Assembly: GCA_023425615.1 (NCBI GenBank)
Contig: JAFACJ010000781.1
Coordinates: forward strand, 1 to 9,724
Direction of reading: 5' to 3'
DNA from: Actinomycetes bacterium
GTDB taxonomy: Bacteria; Actinomycetota; Actinomycetes; Streptosporangiales; Streptosporangiaceae
Length of the DNA: 9,724 nt
The notes below the pieces were generated by a model, which did not search any database, was not told the DNA's origin, and saw nothing but the letters and a program-made list of their open reading frames with translations. The translations under genes and the position numbers were made by a program. Shown one piece after another: positions 1 through 6,488 of this stretch. Every line of letters starts with the position of its first letter. The first letter of the stretch is position 1.

Positions 1-364
1 ACCTCAGGTCGATCGGCAGCGTCCGGCCCACGACCTCGACAGCCACCATCGAGAGCAGGCGTGAGTCGCTGAACCGGTTGGCGAATCCCGAGTACGCGAC
101 CGGCCGCACCGCAGCCACGGCGGGACGCTCGATGCGCCGTGTGCGCAGCCACGCACGGACCATCATTCCGCGATCGTCGACGTAGCAGCCCACGAACGCT
201 GCCCGCACAGCGATCGTCAGGAGCACGGCGAAGAAGCACCAAGAACCGACCGACCTGGGCCAGCCCGCACTGACGGTCGCCACCAGGAGCAGCAGCTCGA
301 GGAGGACGCAGAACGCGGCGGCGCCTCTCCCCAGCCCGAGGACCCGACCATGCACCGTCGTCAC
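1..364 (-). CDS. Membrane protein with PH-like domain, C-terminus cut by window edge; putative immunity protein
   Basis: The frame is open for about 121 codons from a GTG at 364 and runs off the window at position 1. The N-terminus has two hydrophobic segments (roughly residues 13-33 and 39-56). A stretch near residues 60-80, with MMVRAWLRTRRIERPAVAAV, resembles the beta-strand start of small bacterial PH-like domains that follow two helices in actinobacterial membrane proteins; this assignment is by eye. The GTG overlaps the stop of the preceding toxin-tail remnant (GTGA), the same coupling seen at the other tail/immunity junctions here. I therefore infer a membrane-bound immunity protein matched to the 361-592 tail. 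Alternative: an ordinary PH-like membrane protein picked up by chance. The start is supported by the overlap; the domain is moderately sure and the immunity role is inference. Confidence 0.6.
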   Translation of the reverse strand, partial: MTTVHGRVLGLGRGAAAFCVLLELLLLVATVSAGWPRSVGSWCFFAVLLTIAVRAAFVGCYVDDRGMMVRAWLRTRRIERPAVAAVRPVAYSGFANRFSDSRLLSMVAVEVVGRTLPIDLR

Positions 365-592
365 CGCCACCGACGTCTGATCTCGTAGCTCGCCCGGTAG
401 GACGCAGCCACACCGTACACGTTGGCCGCGCGCACGATCGTGCGGTCGTACCGCCGCAGGGCGCGGCGCGACGCTTTCCCGTGCCGCACGAGAGCCGCGC
501 CCACCGACAGGTATAAAACCGACTGCCGACAATGCGGCACTCTTGTAGTCTCGTCTCGAAACGTGATACCCGATCTCGATCGCTGAAACAGC
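361..592 (-). pseudogene. Orphan Rhs toxin C-terminal tail (tail 1), frameshifted
   Basis: From 592 the frame reads AVSAIEIGYHVSRRDYKSAA and continues LSAVGFIPVGGR, a glycine/alanine-rich helical pattern typical of the pre-toxin linker after the RHS core. Near 500 the sense moves to another frame, giving AALVRHGKASRRALRRYDRT, then a stretch with ANVYGVAASY, and ends RRRWR-stop at 361-363. A two-base insertion (or equivalent) would join the two parts into one tail of about 75 residues. The toxin activity is not recognised; the tail is rich in Arg and aromatic residues. The stop overlaps the GTG of the PH-like membrane gene. It is preceded by an isolated Rhs core fragment at 597-656, as expected for a displaced cassette. 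It is broken as written, so either it is decayed or the sequence has an indel here. Confidence 0.55.
497..592 (-). repeat. Pre-toxin direct repeat, copy A (partner 4414-4507)
   Basis: This 96-nt block aligns with 4414-4507 in the same orientation, with about 10 mismatches and one 2-nt indel by my hand alignment (just under 90% identity). It encodes the pre-toxin linker of tail 1. Similarity ends abruptly at both edges: on one side different Rhs or basic sequence precedes, on the other the toxin tails diverge. Confidence 0.75.
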
Positions 593-596
593 GCTC

Positions 597-656
597 ACCG
601 GCGTGCTCGTACGGCTTCTGATGCTGCCCGACGCCGGCGTTGTCCGCCTCGTCGTC
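597..656 (-). pseudogene. Isolated Rhs core fragment
   Basis: Read on the minus strand this 60-nt piece encodes ADNAGVGQHQKPYEHAGE, matching [18 protein letters not shown] at residues 171-188 of the Rhs protein at 5339-6349 (DNA near 5790-5848). It starts directly after a foreign 5' gene fragment (657-713) and ends where the pre-toxin repeat begins. It is too short to be a gene. I read it as the leftover core anchor of a displaced toxin cassette. Confidence 0.7.
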
Positions 657-713
657 GAGGAAAGACACGAGGCGCCAGAACTCCTTCTCGTCGATCCCTG
701 GAGTCACCGGCAC
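657..713 (-). pseudogene. 5' stub of a DUF4240-like gene, interrupted by Rhs sequence
   Basis: A GAGGAGGT-type ribosome site (711-717) is followed by GTG candidates at 713 and 707. From 707 the frame reads MTPGIDEKEFWRLVSFLDDE and then continues in frame into Rhs core sequence (ADNAGVGQ). The EFWRL opening is typical of the start of DUF4240 proteins, which are often small accessory or immunity-type proteins. Only about 19-20 codons remain. The fusion point near 656 marks a recombination or insertion join. The family call rests on a short motif and is tentative; the chimeric join itself is visible. Confidence 0.45.
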
Positions 714-767
714 CTCCTCGCCTGGACCCAAGGGCACTTTTCGTGACGACCAGCCCTGAGGCAAGGC

Positions 768-1835
768 TCACGCCCCCATCGCTGCGAGGACACCTCGCAC
801 GGCTTCGGCCAGGACGGACGCCTGCCTGGGATCACCACGGTCCAGCGGCAGTGGCTGGCCCACAGGGGCGTCGTCCCAGGATCTCGAGCGTGCGACGTCG
901 ACCTCCGCTCCCTGCCAGATGGAGTACTCCCAGAGCCCTTTCAGGGCCGCTCGCCGGACCACGAGGTGGCGCCCTTCGCTCACGTCGATGACCAGTGCCG
1001 GCCCGAGCGCCAGCCGCGCCCGGTAGGCGTCCGGTCGTGACCCACCGAGCGCGTCGCCTATCTCTGCCAGCAGGCGGGCATCAGCACTACCCCACGCAAG
1101 GACCACGTCGTCGCCGTGACACGGGCACTCGTCGGACTCGCCGAGGCCGACAGACAGGTCAACACCCACGTCCTTCCACTCCACGCTGACGGTCGCCGGC
1201 GCGGAGTACCTCTCGACTCCCGGACCCTCGCGGCAGTCCGGTACGACCCAGAACTCACACAGGCACCGTTGGCACTCCAGTAGCGTCCGGCCGATGTCAG
1301 GGCTCATCCGAACCGGGTCGTCGCCCAGTGGTGTCGCGGAGGCGGCCCGAGCGAGGACCAGCTCACCCGCCGCCCGAAGTGCGGCGAGCCGGGACGTCGG
1401 GTCATATGCCTGCCGCAGGCCGTCGGCGGCCAGCTGACGGACCTGGGCGGGAAGCGCATCACGCACGGCATCCGGCAGGTCCGCCAGCCCGTGTGCCGCG
1501 TGCAGCATGGCAACGCGCGGCGGATGGGGGCCGTCCTCCAGCAATCGCTGCGTACCGTAGGGCACGACCAGTTCCGAAGCAATCTCCAGCGCCTCGACGG
1601 GCAATTCACCTGCAGCAACGGTATGCAAAGTGTCAAAATAGCCTGCGCCATTGACGATAAGCACACTCACCGCCCACTCGACGCTTTCCAGGTAGCGCGC
1701 GATACCGTGCGCCACCCGCCTGTCAGCGACCTCAAGCGCTCGCCGTGCCTCAGCGACCGAGTCCCACCACAGACCGGGAGTGTCTATTGTCAAGACAACA
1801 CAGCGCTCGCCATCAACGAGAATCGAAGCCGGCAT
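768..1835 (-). CDS. Hypothetical 355-residue protein with Cys-pair motif
   Basis: This is one of the few long intact genes in the array. I choose ATG 1835 over the in-frame GTG six bases upstream because GGAGAGG (1842-1848) then sits at normal spacing. No signal peptide or membrane helix is evident. The first 170 residues are acidic and probably helical. Residues 188-201 hold four cysteines (CQRCLC, then Cys201), and CPC lies at 237-239; together they could bind zinc, though this is not tested. The C-terminal third is beta-rich (LVIDVSEGRHLVVRR). The family is not recognised. It follows the 1848-2228 gene by 12 nt, whose stop codon abuts the ribosome site, so the two are probably co-transcribed. 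Position in the array suggests an immunity-like or accessory role, but nothing in the sequence proves it. Confidence 0.75.
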   Translation of the reverse strand: MPASILVDGERCVVLTIDTPGLWWDSVAEARRALEVADRRVAHGIARYLESVEWAVSVLIVNGAGYFDTLHTVAAGELPVEALEIASELVVPYGTQRLLEDGPHPPRVAMLHAAHGLADLPDAVRDALPAQVRQLAADGLRQAYDPTSRLAALRAAGELVLARAASATPLGDDPVRMSPDIGRTLLECQRCLCEFWVVPDCREGPGVERYSAPATVSVEWKDVGVDLSVGLGESDECPCHGDDVVLAWGSADARLLAEIGDALGGSRPDAYRARLALGPALVIDVSEGRHLVVRRAALKGLWEYSIWQGAEVDVARSRSWDDAPVGQPLPLDRGDPRQASVLAEAVRGVLAAMGA

Positions 1836-1847
1836 TATCACCTCTCC

Positions 1848-2228
1848 CTACTCGCAAACGAGTGTTCGACCCACTCGCCCCATTTCCACCTCGAGGAACC
1901 CGACGAGGACCGCTCCGTCCCTCCTCCAGGTGTGGACGGCGACCGTCGTCCCGTCGGGCCGGACAGGGCCCGGGACACACCGGCCAGGGACCTCACAGCT
2001 CTGGCGGGCACAGCGCCAGTAGTCCGCGACCTCGAACCCTCTGAGCACCCGTAGCCCGCCACGCGGGCCGTGCACGACCGCCACCTCGGCCGAGGCGAGC
2101 ACGACGTCCGTCTCCTCGGGCGTCAACCACTCGCCCGCCACCCCCACCCAGAGACGTCCCTCGCCGTCCCACAGTTGATCCCCGAGCGCGCGCCACGACG
2201 TCCGAGGTCGAGCCCGGTCCTCAGCCAC
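1848..2228 (-). CDS. Hypothetical 126-residue protein
   Basis: The open frame runs from GTG 2228 to TAG 1848-1850. The protein is soluble-looking and has a tryptophan-rich first half (SWRALGDQLWDGEGRLWVGV), then GEWLTPEETDVVL, a Cys pair (YWRCARQSCEVPGRC) and a beta-rich C-terminus. The start is uncertain. An ATG at 2238 has a better GGAAGGGG site, but its frame stops after seven codons, so either it is a tiny leader overlapping the real GTG start or a base is missing and the gene begins there. It sits 12 nt before the 355-residue gene and follows the four-helix membrane gene after about 110 nt. The family is not recognised; size and place fit an immunity or accessory protein. Confidence 0.65.
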   Translation of the reverse strand: MAEDRARPRTSWRALGDQLWDGEGRLWVGVAGEWLTPEETDVVLASAEVAVVHGPRGGLRVLRGFEVADYWRCARQSCEVPGRCVPGPVRPDGTTVAVHTWRRDGAVLVGFLEVEMGRVGRTLVCE

Positions 2229-2337
2229 GTGACACCGAGGCCATCGGTCGCCCCTTCCCGGCTCGTCGACGCGCTCGTCGAGGTTCGACGATGCTACGCG
2301 TCAGGTCCCGGTCGGATGGAGCATCCGCGTGATCGAC

Positions 2338-2778
2338 TCACCGCACGATCGCCGTCCCGATCATGACGACCCCGGAAGCAGCGAGCGCGAGCGGACCGGC
2401 GACCCGCGAGAACGCTGCGGGGAGGCGCCTCGTGCGCTGCACCGCGCGCACAGTGGCACGTGCCTCCGCCCAGTCGCCGTACGCCCGCCCGAAGCGGGCT
2501 GCGAGGACTGCGATGACGAGCATGGCGACACCCAGTGCGGCCGACGTCGACGGGGTGGCGATCCATCCCCTGTCCGGGTCCGGCCCGTCCGACCAGACGA
2601 GCGCGAGGACGGCCACCACCCCGGTGAACCCGACCGCGGCTGACCCGAGGGCGATCGGCAGGCGCCACCCACCCCAGTGGTACCCCGCTGCACCTTTGCC
2701 GTAGAAGACCGCGACGCCTGCGACGACCGCGAAGCCAGGGACTGCGAGAGCCCAGCCGATCTGCTGCCACACGTTCAT
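2338..2778 (-). CDS. Four-helix membrane protein, copy 2; putative immunity protein
   Basis: The 146-residue protein has hydrophobic segments near residues 6-26, 41-63, 80-95 and 124-143. The conserved signature FYGKGAAGYHWGGWRLPIA lies between helices 1 and 2. It is a paralog of the gene at 6489-6926: about half the residues match by eye, with near identity in that loop. The ATG lies in CGATGA, and a short upstream frame ending RRR-stop overlaps it by ATGA, exactly as at the other copy. No toxin body remains upstream, only a few codons. Small multi-helix proteins are common immunity proteins against membrane-acting or translocated toxins, so immunity is the best guess. The family itself is not recognised. 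Confidence 0.75.
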   Translation of the reverse strand: MNVWQQIGWALAVPGFAVVAGVAVFYGKGAAGYHWGGWRLPIALGSAAVGFTGVVAVLALVWSDGPDPDRGWIATPSTSAALGVAMLVIAVLAARFGRAYGDWAEARATVRAVQRTRRLPAAFSRVAGPLALAASGVVMIGTAIVR

Positions 2779-2907
2779 CGCCGCCTCATGTGCATCGCCA
2801 CCGTCACCGTACGGCTCTGCAACCGGTCAGGTCCCTCTCATCGCGTCGTGCACGAGGTGACCCCTCTCGGAGCGTGAGCGCGGCCAGAAGGATCCTGCCG
2901 CAGCCAC

Positions 2908-2923
2908 AGCAGCACATGCTGCT
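2908..2923. repeat. Short perfect inverted repeat
   Basis: AGCAGCA-CA-TGCTGCT is a perfect 16-nt palindrome that begins at the last base of the stop codon of the third membrane-gene copy. It could form a small hairpin and act as a weak transcript end, but no U-tract follows. The rest of 2779-2907 shows no supported gene apart from the few codons in front of 2778. Confidence 0.35.
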
Positions 2924-3012
2924 CACGTGCCCGTCCCGGCCAGCGCCCAGACCGCGGCGCACGTGGCGACGACCGCCTGCCCGGCCAGGTCACGTCTCAC
3001 CCGGCTCGTCTC
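2923..3012 (-). pseudogene. 3' fragment of four-helix membrane gene (third copy)
   Basis: The frame reads AGQAVVATCAAVWALAGTGT-stop, against WQAVIGTCAALWALAGSGT-stop at the end of the intact 7365-7901 gene. DNA similarity continues upstream through a GACGAGCCGG block that matches GTCGAGCCGG in the intact copy, then fades near 3012. Only the last helix, about 20-25 codons, survives, without a start. It lies just after the remnant at 2990-3585. It is the third copy of the same 3' end in this window and is best read as a recombination scar. Confidence 0.65.
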
Positions 3013-3585
3013 GGGGGGAGGAGGCCGAGTCGTCATCTGCTCGGCAACCGGCCAGGTCGGCAGTCCACGACTGCGACGTCCCACGCGTTGCGTCGAGCCC
3101 GGCCGCCTCGCCCTTGCTGCCCGCTGCGCCCTTCGGGTGCGTGATGTCGGTCCGCCAGCGGTGAACGGGCCATCCGATCTGCTCATCGGCGTCGAGACCG
3201 CGTCGACCTGCTGCGGCCTCTCATCGACCAGCCGCGCAGGACGCGCGAGATCCGTCGGGGGAAGCCCTGTGCGCCGTCGCGGTCGATGATCCTCACGATC
3301 GCTGGGGCAAGCCCGTCGCCGAGCAGCTCGTCGGGGTCGAGGCCGGACCCGGTCGCGTAGGACCTCAGCAGCTCGATCGCGTGCGCTTCCCTGGGCGACG
3401 TGCCCGCCAGGGAGAAGGCGACGTGGCCGTCCCGGTCGACGATCCGGACGGGCACTCCTGTCGAGTCGAACGCCGCCACGATCTCTTCCGGGGTCTCTTC
3501 GACGTAGCCGGCGGCGACCTCCGGCGCACCCGTAGGGCACGCCGTCGTCGTCGAACAGCAGGATCGGAAACTCGGGCCGTTCCAT
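2990..3585 (-). pseudogene. MER-type hypothetical gene, frameshifted
   Basis: ATG 3585 overlaps the stop of the lipoprotein gene (TGATG). It opens MERPEFPILLFDDDGVPYGC; near 3530 the sense shifts frame and continues PEVAAGYVEETPEEIVAAFD and then TGVPVRIVDRDGHVAF, followed by an acidic helical part (DPDELLGDGLAPAIVRIIDR). Near 3260 (a CCCCC run) coherence shifts again. From 3228 to 2990 a third open frame reads WRTDITHPKGAAGSKGEAAG and ends EPGET-stop. That third part may be the same gene's 3' end or a different remnant. The family is unknown. A second, shorter copy of the gene start is at 8475-8551. Position right behind a lipoprotein suggests an immunity operon, now broken or carrying sequencing indels. 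Confidence 0.5.
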
Positions 3586-4174
3586 CAGAACCCCTGACGC
3601 CGGACCTGCAGGTGCGCTGGGAGCGGTACCGCCGTCGCAACGGCGAGGCTGTCCGTCCCCCCACCGCCGTGCGGCTCCGGGCAGTCCGCCGGGCCCTCCG
3701 CCTCGAGGAACTCACGCCCGCCCATGACCTCCCCGTCGACCAGGTACCCCCCGTTGAGCTCGCCCAGCGCGCGGACATCTTCCTCGTCGGCGACCCCGGC
3801 GTAGGCATCCCCTCCGTCACGACATCAACGCTGAAGGGTCTCGTCCAGTCGGGCAACGGCCCGGTCGACCTCTCCCAGTACGCCGGGTCGAGAGTGAGGA
3901 GCAGGGTGCCGGCTGCTGGCGCACTGCCCGCAGCCGAGCCGATGTACCCGCTGGCGGTCCACCACTGCGACTCGTCGACCGGCGACGCACCGTCGTCCGG
4001 CGCGAAGATCACCGAGTCGACCTGGACCTCGGGACACGCCGGGACGAGCACGACGATCGTTCCGTCGACCTGTGCAAGACCGACGGGATGCCTCACGGGT
4101 TGAGAGGGCAACGCGCACGAGGAGCAGACCAGGACGGCCAGCACTCCCGCCGCGACACCGGGCCGTCGCTTCAT
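3585..4174 (-). pseudogene. Putative lipoprotein, one-base frameshift; possible immunity protein
   Basis: ATG 4174 overlaps the stop of the toxin tail upstream (TGATG). The N-terminus MKRRPGVAAGVLAVLVCSSC is a good lipoprotein signal, with an acceptable though not ideal lipobox ending SSC. The mature part begins ALPSQPVRHPVGLAQVDGTI and has beta-strand character. After PFSVDVVTEG the written frame turns to nonsense. Restoring one G in the GGGG run near 3815 gives DAYAGVADEEDVRALGELNG and then GGYLVDGEVMGGREFLEAEG, ending VRRQGF-stop at 3585-3587. Corrected length is about 196 residues. The clean continuation and the TGATG overlap with the next gene show that the shift is recent or an artefact. 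Inference: a surface-anchored immunity protein for the 4174-4507 tail. Confidence 0.65.
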
Positions 4175-4507
4175 CAGTAGCCACCATCCTTCAACCCGGC
4201 CTGGATCTCGAAGGGGTTCTTCCTCGGACTGAGACCCAACTCCACATTCGGCGAAAGAAATGCGGCCCTGTCAATGCGCACGCCGATGCGGTGGTCTCGC
4301 GCGTTGCTCCGAGCCGCCTGGCGTTGCACGACGCGAGCCTCGCGATAGCGCTTGGCCTCATACAGCCTATCCGCTCGCACGAATCGCGACGCTCTGATGC
4401 CGCTTGCAACGGCGCGCCCACCGAGAGGTATAAAGCCGACTGCCGATAATGCGACACTCGTAGTCTGGTCTCAACAAGTGATACCCGATCTCGACCGCTG
4501 AAACGGC
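4174..4507 (-). pseudogene. Orphan Rhs toxin C-terminal tail (tail 2), frameshifted
   Basis: From 4507 the frame reads AVSAVEIGYHLLRPDY; after a 2-nt deletion near 4456 it resumes ALSAVGFIPLGGRAVASGIR, the pre-toxin pattern shared with tail 1. The region from about 4455 to 4174 is one open frame. It has a charged helix (YEAKRYREARVVQRQAARSN) and then RDHRIGVRIDRAAFLSPNVE, ending NPFEIQAGLKDGGY-stop. The compact ending with Arg/His/Asp looks like a catalytic toxin domain, but I cannot name a family. The stop overlaps the ATG of the lipoprotein gene (TGATG). Base composition is a little lower in GC than the flanks. Broken as written. Confidence 0.6.
4414..4507 (-). repeat. Pre-toxin direct repeat, copy B (partner 497-592)
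   Basis: Copy B of the block at 497-592, same orientation, shorter by 2 nt in the middle, which puts it out of frame with its own downstream tail. The two copies separate about 3.9 kb of array. Confidence 0.75.
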
Positions 4508-4599
4508 GAATCCTTGGCGGCGCGCTCGGCTTCCTTTCTGCTCCCATGGGTCTTTCCTGTGCTCTTGGCGCGTCTATCCCGTTCTCTGCGGACCCCTTT
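4508..4599 (-). other. Basic linker sequence between Rhs fragment and tail 2
   Basis: In the frame that continues PDNLPGGADNA from the Rhs fragment, this stretch encodes a Lys/Arg-rich segment (RRERDRRAKSTGKTHGSRKE, then AERAAKD). The frame carries on for about 13 codons and stops at 4471, out of frame with the pre-toxin repeat. It could be the remnant of yet another toxin tail that was overwritten by tail 2. Function unknown. Confidence 0.35.
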
Positions 4600-4726
4600 T
4601 GCTGGCCTTCTGGTAGACGCAGCGTTGTCCGCGCCCCCCGGGCAGGTTGTCCGGCACCGCGTGGTCGGCCCCACCCGTGCCGATCAGCCCGGTCGCCGAG
4701 TCGACCGGCTGACCGAACAAGGCGTA
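4600..4726 (-). pseudogene. Isolated Rhs core fragment
   Basis: This piece encodes [20 protein letters not shown] and continues [11 protein letters not shown]. It matches [20 protein letters not shown] onward, residues 140-174 of the Rhs protein (DNA 5805-5932), at very high DNA similarity. The match starts sharply at the TAC codon (4726); upstream is unrelated sequence. It fades into ADNA before the basic linker. The CCCGGGGGGC run holds an extra G or two compared with the main copy, shifting the frame. No start codon or full core is present: it is a core anchor left by recombination. Confidence 0.75.
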
Positions 4727-4809
4727 CCCGTGCCCGGCAGCGCTCGCATCGAGGGGCGCCCGCTGAACCCGGGCAGCTCGGGCGCGCGCGCTACGGCCAG
4801 TCCCGCCAC

Positions 4810-5073
4810 TCACGTACACGTCCCGACCAGCGCCCGGACAATCGCGCACGGACGCAAGACTGCCCGTCGGACGAGATCCCACCCCACCGGCTCGACGATC
4901 CGGACCCGAACGAGGAGGTCCTCGCGATGGCAAAGCACCGAGGCGACCCCCCATGCGCAGGATCGACGCGAGCGTCTTGAGCGCAGCGGTCGATGCGAAC
5001 GACAGACTCACGACGTCCCATAGACCGAGCGCGGAGACGACGAACACCCCGATCCATCGACGTGTCAGCAACG
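4810..5073 (-). pseudogene. Four-helix membrane gene, 5'-truncated and frameshifted (second copy)
   Basis: The piece begins LTRRWIGVFVVSALGLWDVV and SLSFASTAALKTLASILRMG, parallel to GVFVVAEATQ...LSLGWTAALGMLASLVRMG in the intact gene at 7365-7901. A one-base gain near 4945 moves the sense to another frame, which continues HREDLLVRVRIVEPVGWDLV and ends RALVGTCT-stop at 4810-4812, matching the intact C-terminus. The first ~90 residues are missing. The start of homology lies only about 20 nt after the immunity gene stop at 5092, so the join is sharp. Confidence 0.75.
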
Positions 5074-5091
5074 CGGGCAGTCAGTACAGAA

Positions 5092-5382
5092 CTAGTCCCA
5101 CTCCTCGAGGAGTTCTCGCCTCAGCAGATCGGTATGCACAGTCAACGCGCCGAGAAGTTCCTCACGATTCGGCACACCCGACGTCCGGTAGCTCCAGGTA
5201 GTCTCACCGCCGCCCAGGTCGACCTTCGCCAGGACAAAGGCGAACTTCCATACCTCACCTTCCCCCAACGGGTGAACCGTCAGACCCGGCATCGCCTTTT
5301 CGATAGGAATCCGGGGCTCATCACCGAGAGACTCGCCCTCATCGCCGATAGGGCCTTCGTTTGTCGCCTTTTTCTCCACCAC
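5092..5382 (-). CDS. Putative immunity protein of the Rhs tail, 96 residues
   Basis: The protein is small, acidic and soluble, with no membrane segment. It has a charged, probably disordered N-terminus ([20 protein letters not shown]), then a beta-rich core ([20 protein letters not shown] and [15 protein letters not shown]) and a C-terminal helix pair ([24 protein letters not shown]). The start is GTG 5382, or GTG 5379, behind GAAGGG (5391-5396) at about 8 nt. It overlaps the 3' end of the Rhs gene by 44 nt, so its first codons lie inside the toxin's last codons. Such an overlap behind an Rhs toxin tail is the normal place for the cognate immunity gene; the acidic charge suits a basic toxin. 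I recall similar small uncharacterised actinobacterial proteins but assign no named family. The immunity role is inferred from position. Confidence 0.75.
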   Translation of the reverse strand: MVEKKATNEGPIGDEGESLGDEPRIPIEKAMPGLTVHPLGEGEVWKFAFVLAKVDLGGGETTWSYRTSGVPNREELLGALTVHTDLLRRELLEEWD

Positions 5383-6349
5383 TCTTGTCACCCTTCTTTC
5401 GGGCCTGCCCCTTTTGGTGCTTGCCCTTCGTCGACGGCCTGGCGTTCTTCTTGTGCTCAGCCGATTCCTTCTTCTTGGAAAAGAGTTGGCGCAATGTGTC
5501 CGGCAAGCGTGGCGGGCGCATCGTCGGGAGGCGTGGCATCGCGACGCTGCAGCCAACATACTGGCATGCATAGTTGATGTAGGCCACCACCAGTAGCACA
5601 GCCACGCCGCCGACCAGGATTATCACCGGGACAGGGATCGCAAAAGCGCCATCGAGATCGTGACTGTTGACTGGATCGGTGGGGTAGACGTACGCGTTGT
5701 CCACCCCACCCTCGACCGGATCGACGGAGAGGAACCTGCCCAGCGCCGGCAAGTACACCCGCGCACCCATCTCGGTCGCCGCGAGCTCACCGCCGTGCTC
5801 GTACAGCTTCTGGTGCTGCCCGACCCAGGCGTTGTCCGCGTCGCCCGGCAGGTTGTCCGGTACCGCGTCGTCGGCCGCACCTGTGCCGATCAGCCCGGTC
5901 GCCGGGTCGACCGGCTGACCGAACGGGTCGTACCAGACCAGCGCACCGGTCCGGGCACCCGCACCGTCGGCCGTCGCGACGACGTCACCGTGGATGTTCG
6001 GGTACGACCACACCGGCGCACCCGACACCGGCAGGTTGACCGTCACACCCCCCGGCAGCGACAGCACCCGCGCCACCACCGCACCGGCACCGTCCATCAC
6101 CAGGTCCGGGGTGTCACCGCCCGCGGAGAACCCGTACCTCACGACGGACGTCTCCCCGCCGACCACCTGGGTGCGCTCCACGATCCGGTCGGACGCGTCG
6201 CGCCCGTACGTCACCCTCGCACCCGAGCCGTCCGTGCTCGACACGTGCCGGTCGGCCTGGTCGTAGCCGAACGTCTGCCCCGCCAGCGCGGTGGTGTTGC
6301 CCGCGGCGTCGTACGAGATCGAGGCGCCCCCGACGGTCCGCGACACCAC
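5339..6349 (-). CDS. Rhs/YD-repeat C-terminal piece with basic toxin tail, 5'-truncated
   Basis: Rhs proteins are huge surface or secreted shells that carry a variable C-terminal toxin. Only the last 336 residues are open here. Residues 10-60 hold YD-type repeats ([20 protein letters not shown]). Residues 80-135 contain [16 protein letters not shown] and [13 protein letters not shown]. Residues 139-234 are the RHS-associated core ([27 protein letters not shown], ending PVNSHDLDG). After DLDG the variable region starts: a membrane helix at about 236-258, a Cys-containing and Pro-rich link, then a basic end ([20 protein letters not shown] and onward to RRPYRR) of about 45 residues. The start used is GTG 6349; a TGA lies five codons upstream in frame. 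Homology continues in another frame to about 6404, so the true gene was longer and is cut. It overlaps the 96-residue immunity gene. Toxin activity is unknown; a nucleic-acid target is a guess from charge. Confidence 0.8.
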   Translation of the reverse strand: MVSRTVGGASISYDAAGNTTALAGQTFGYDQADRHVSSTDGSGARVTYGRDASDRIVERTQVVGGETSVVRYGFSAGGDTPDLVMDGAGAVVARVLSLPGGVTVNLPVSGAPVWSYPNIHGDVVATADGAGARTGALVWYDPFGQPVDPATGLIGTGAADDAVPDNLPGDADNAWVGQHQKLYEHGGELAATEMGARVYLPALGRFLSVDPVEGGVDNAYVYPTDPVNSHDLDGAFAIPVPVIILVGGVAVLLVVAYINYACQYVGCSVAMPRLPTMRPPRLPDTLRQLFSKKKESAEHKKNARPSTKGKHQKGQARKKGDKSGGEKGDKRRPYRR

Positions 6350-6404
6350 CGGCGGGCGGGTCCGTCACGGGCGCCGACGTCAACCGGTCCGCGTGGTCGA
6401 GGCA
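6350..6404 (-). pseudogene. Frameshifted upstream end of the Rhs piece
   Basis: In a second frame this stretch encodes [19 protein letters not shown], a usual Rhs run just before VSRTVGG, the start of the open 336-codon piece. One base is missing or extra near 6350. Further upstream (6405-6488) Rhs similarity stops and I see no gene, so the Rhs piece ends abruptly about 85 nt after the neighbouring membrane gene. Confidence 0.65.
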
Positions 6405-6488
6405 CGAGGTTCCTCACCGCTGCTCACCCGTGAGCGCTGCGTGCGTGCATGTGAGGTCCCACGCACACCGCCCACGGGAGCGGCAACT

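Noticed and set aside
1491..2054. 187-codon plus-strand open frame with less biased composition
   Set aside because: It spans the antisense of two intact minus-strand genes, has no ribosome site or recognisable domain; its composition only reflects the lower GC there.
3381..4103. 240-codon plus-strand open frame
   Set aside because: It lies antisense to the lipoprotein and MER-type genes, whose minus-strand translations have a signal peptide and coherent sequence.
5660..6433. 257-codon plus-strand open frame
   Set aside because: It is antisense to the clear Rhs core, is very rich in Arg/His/Val as expected from a GC-rich shadow, and shows no domain.
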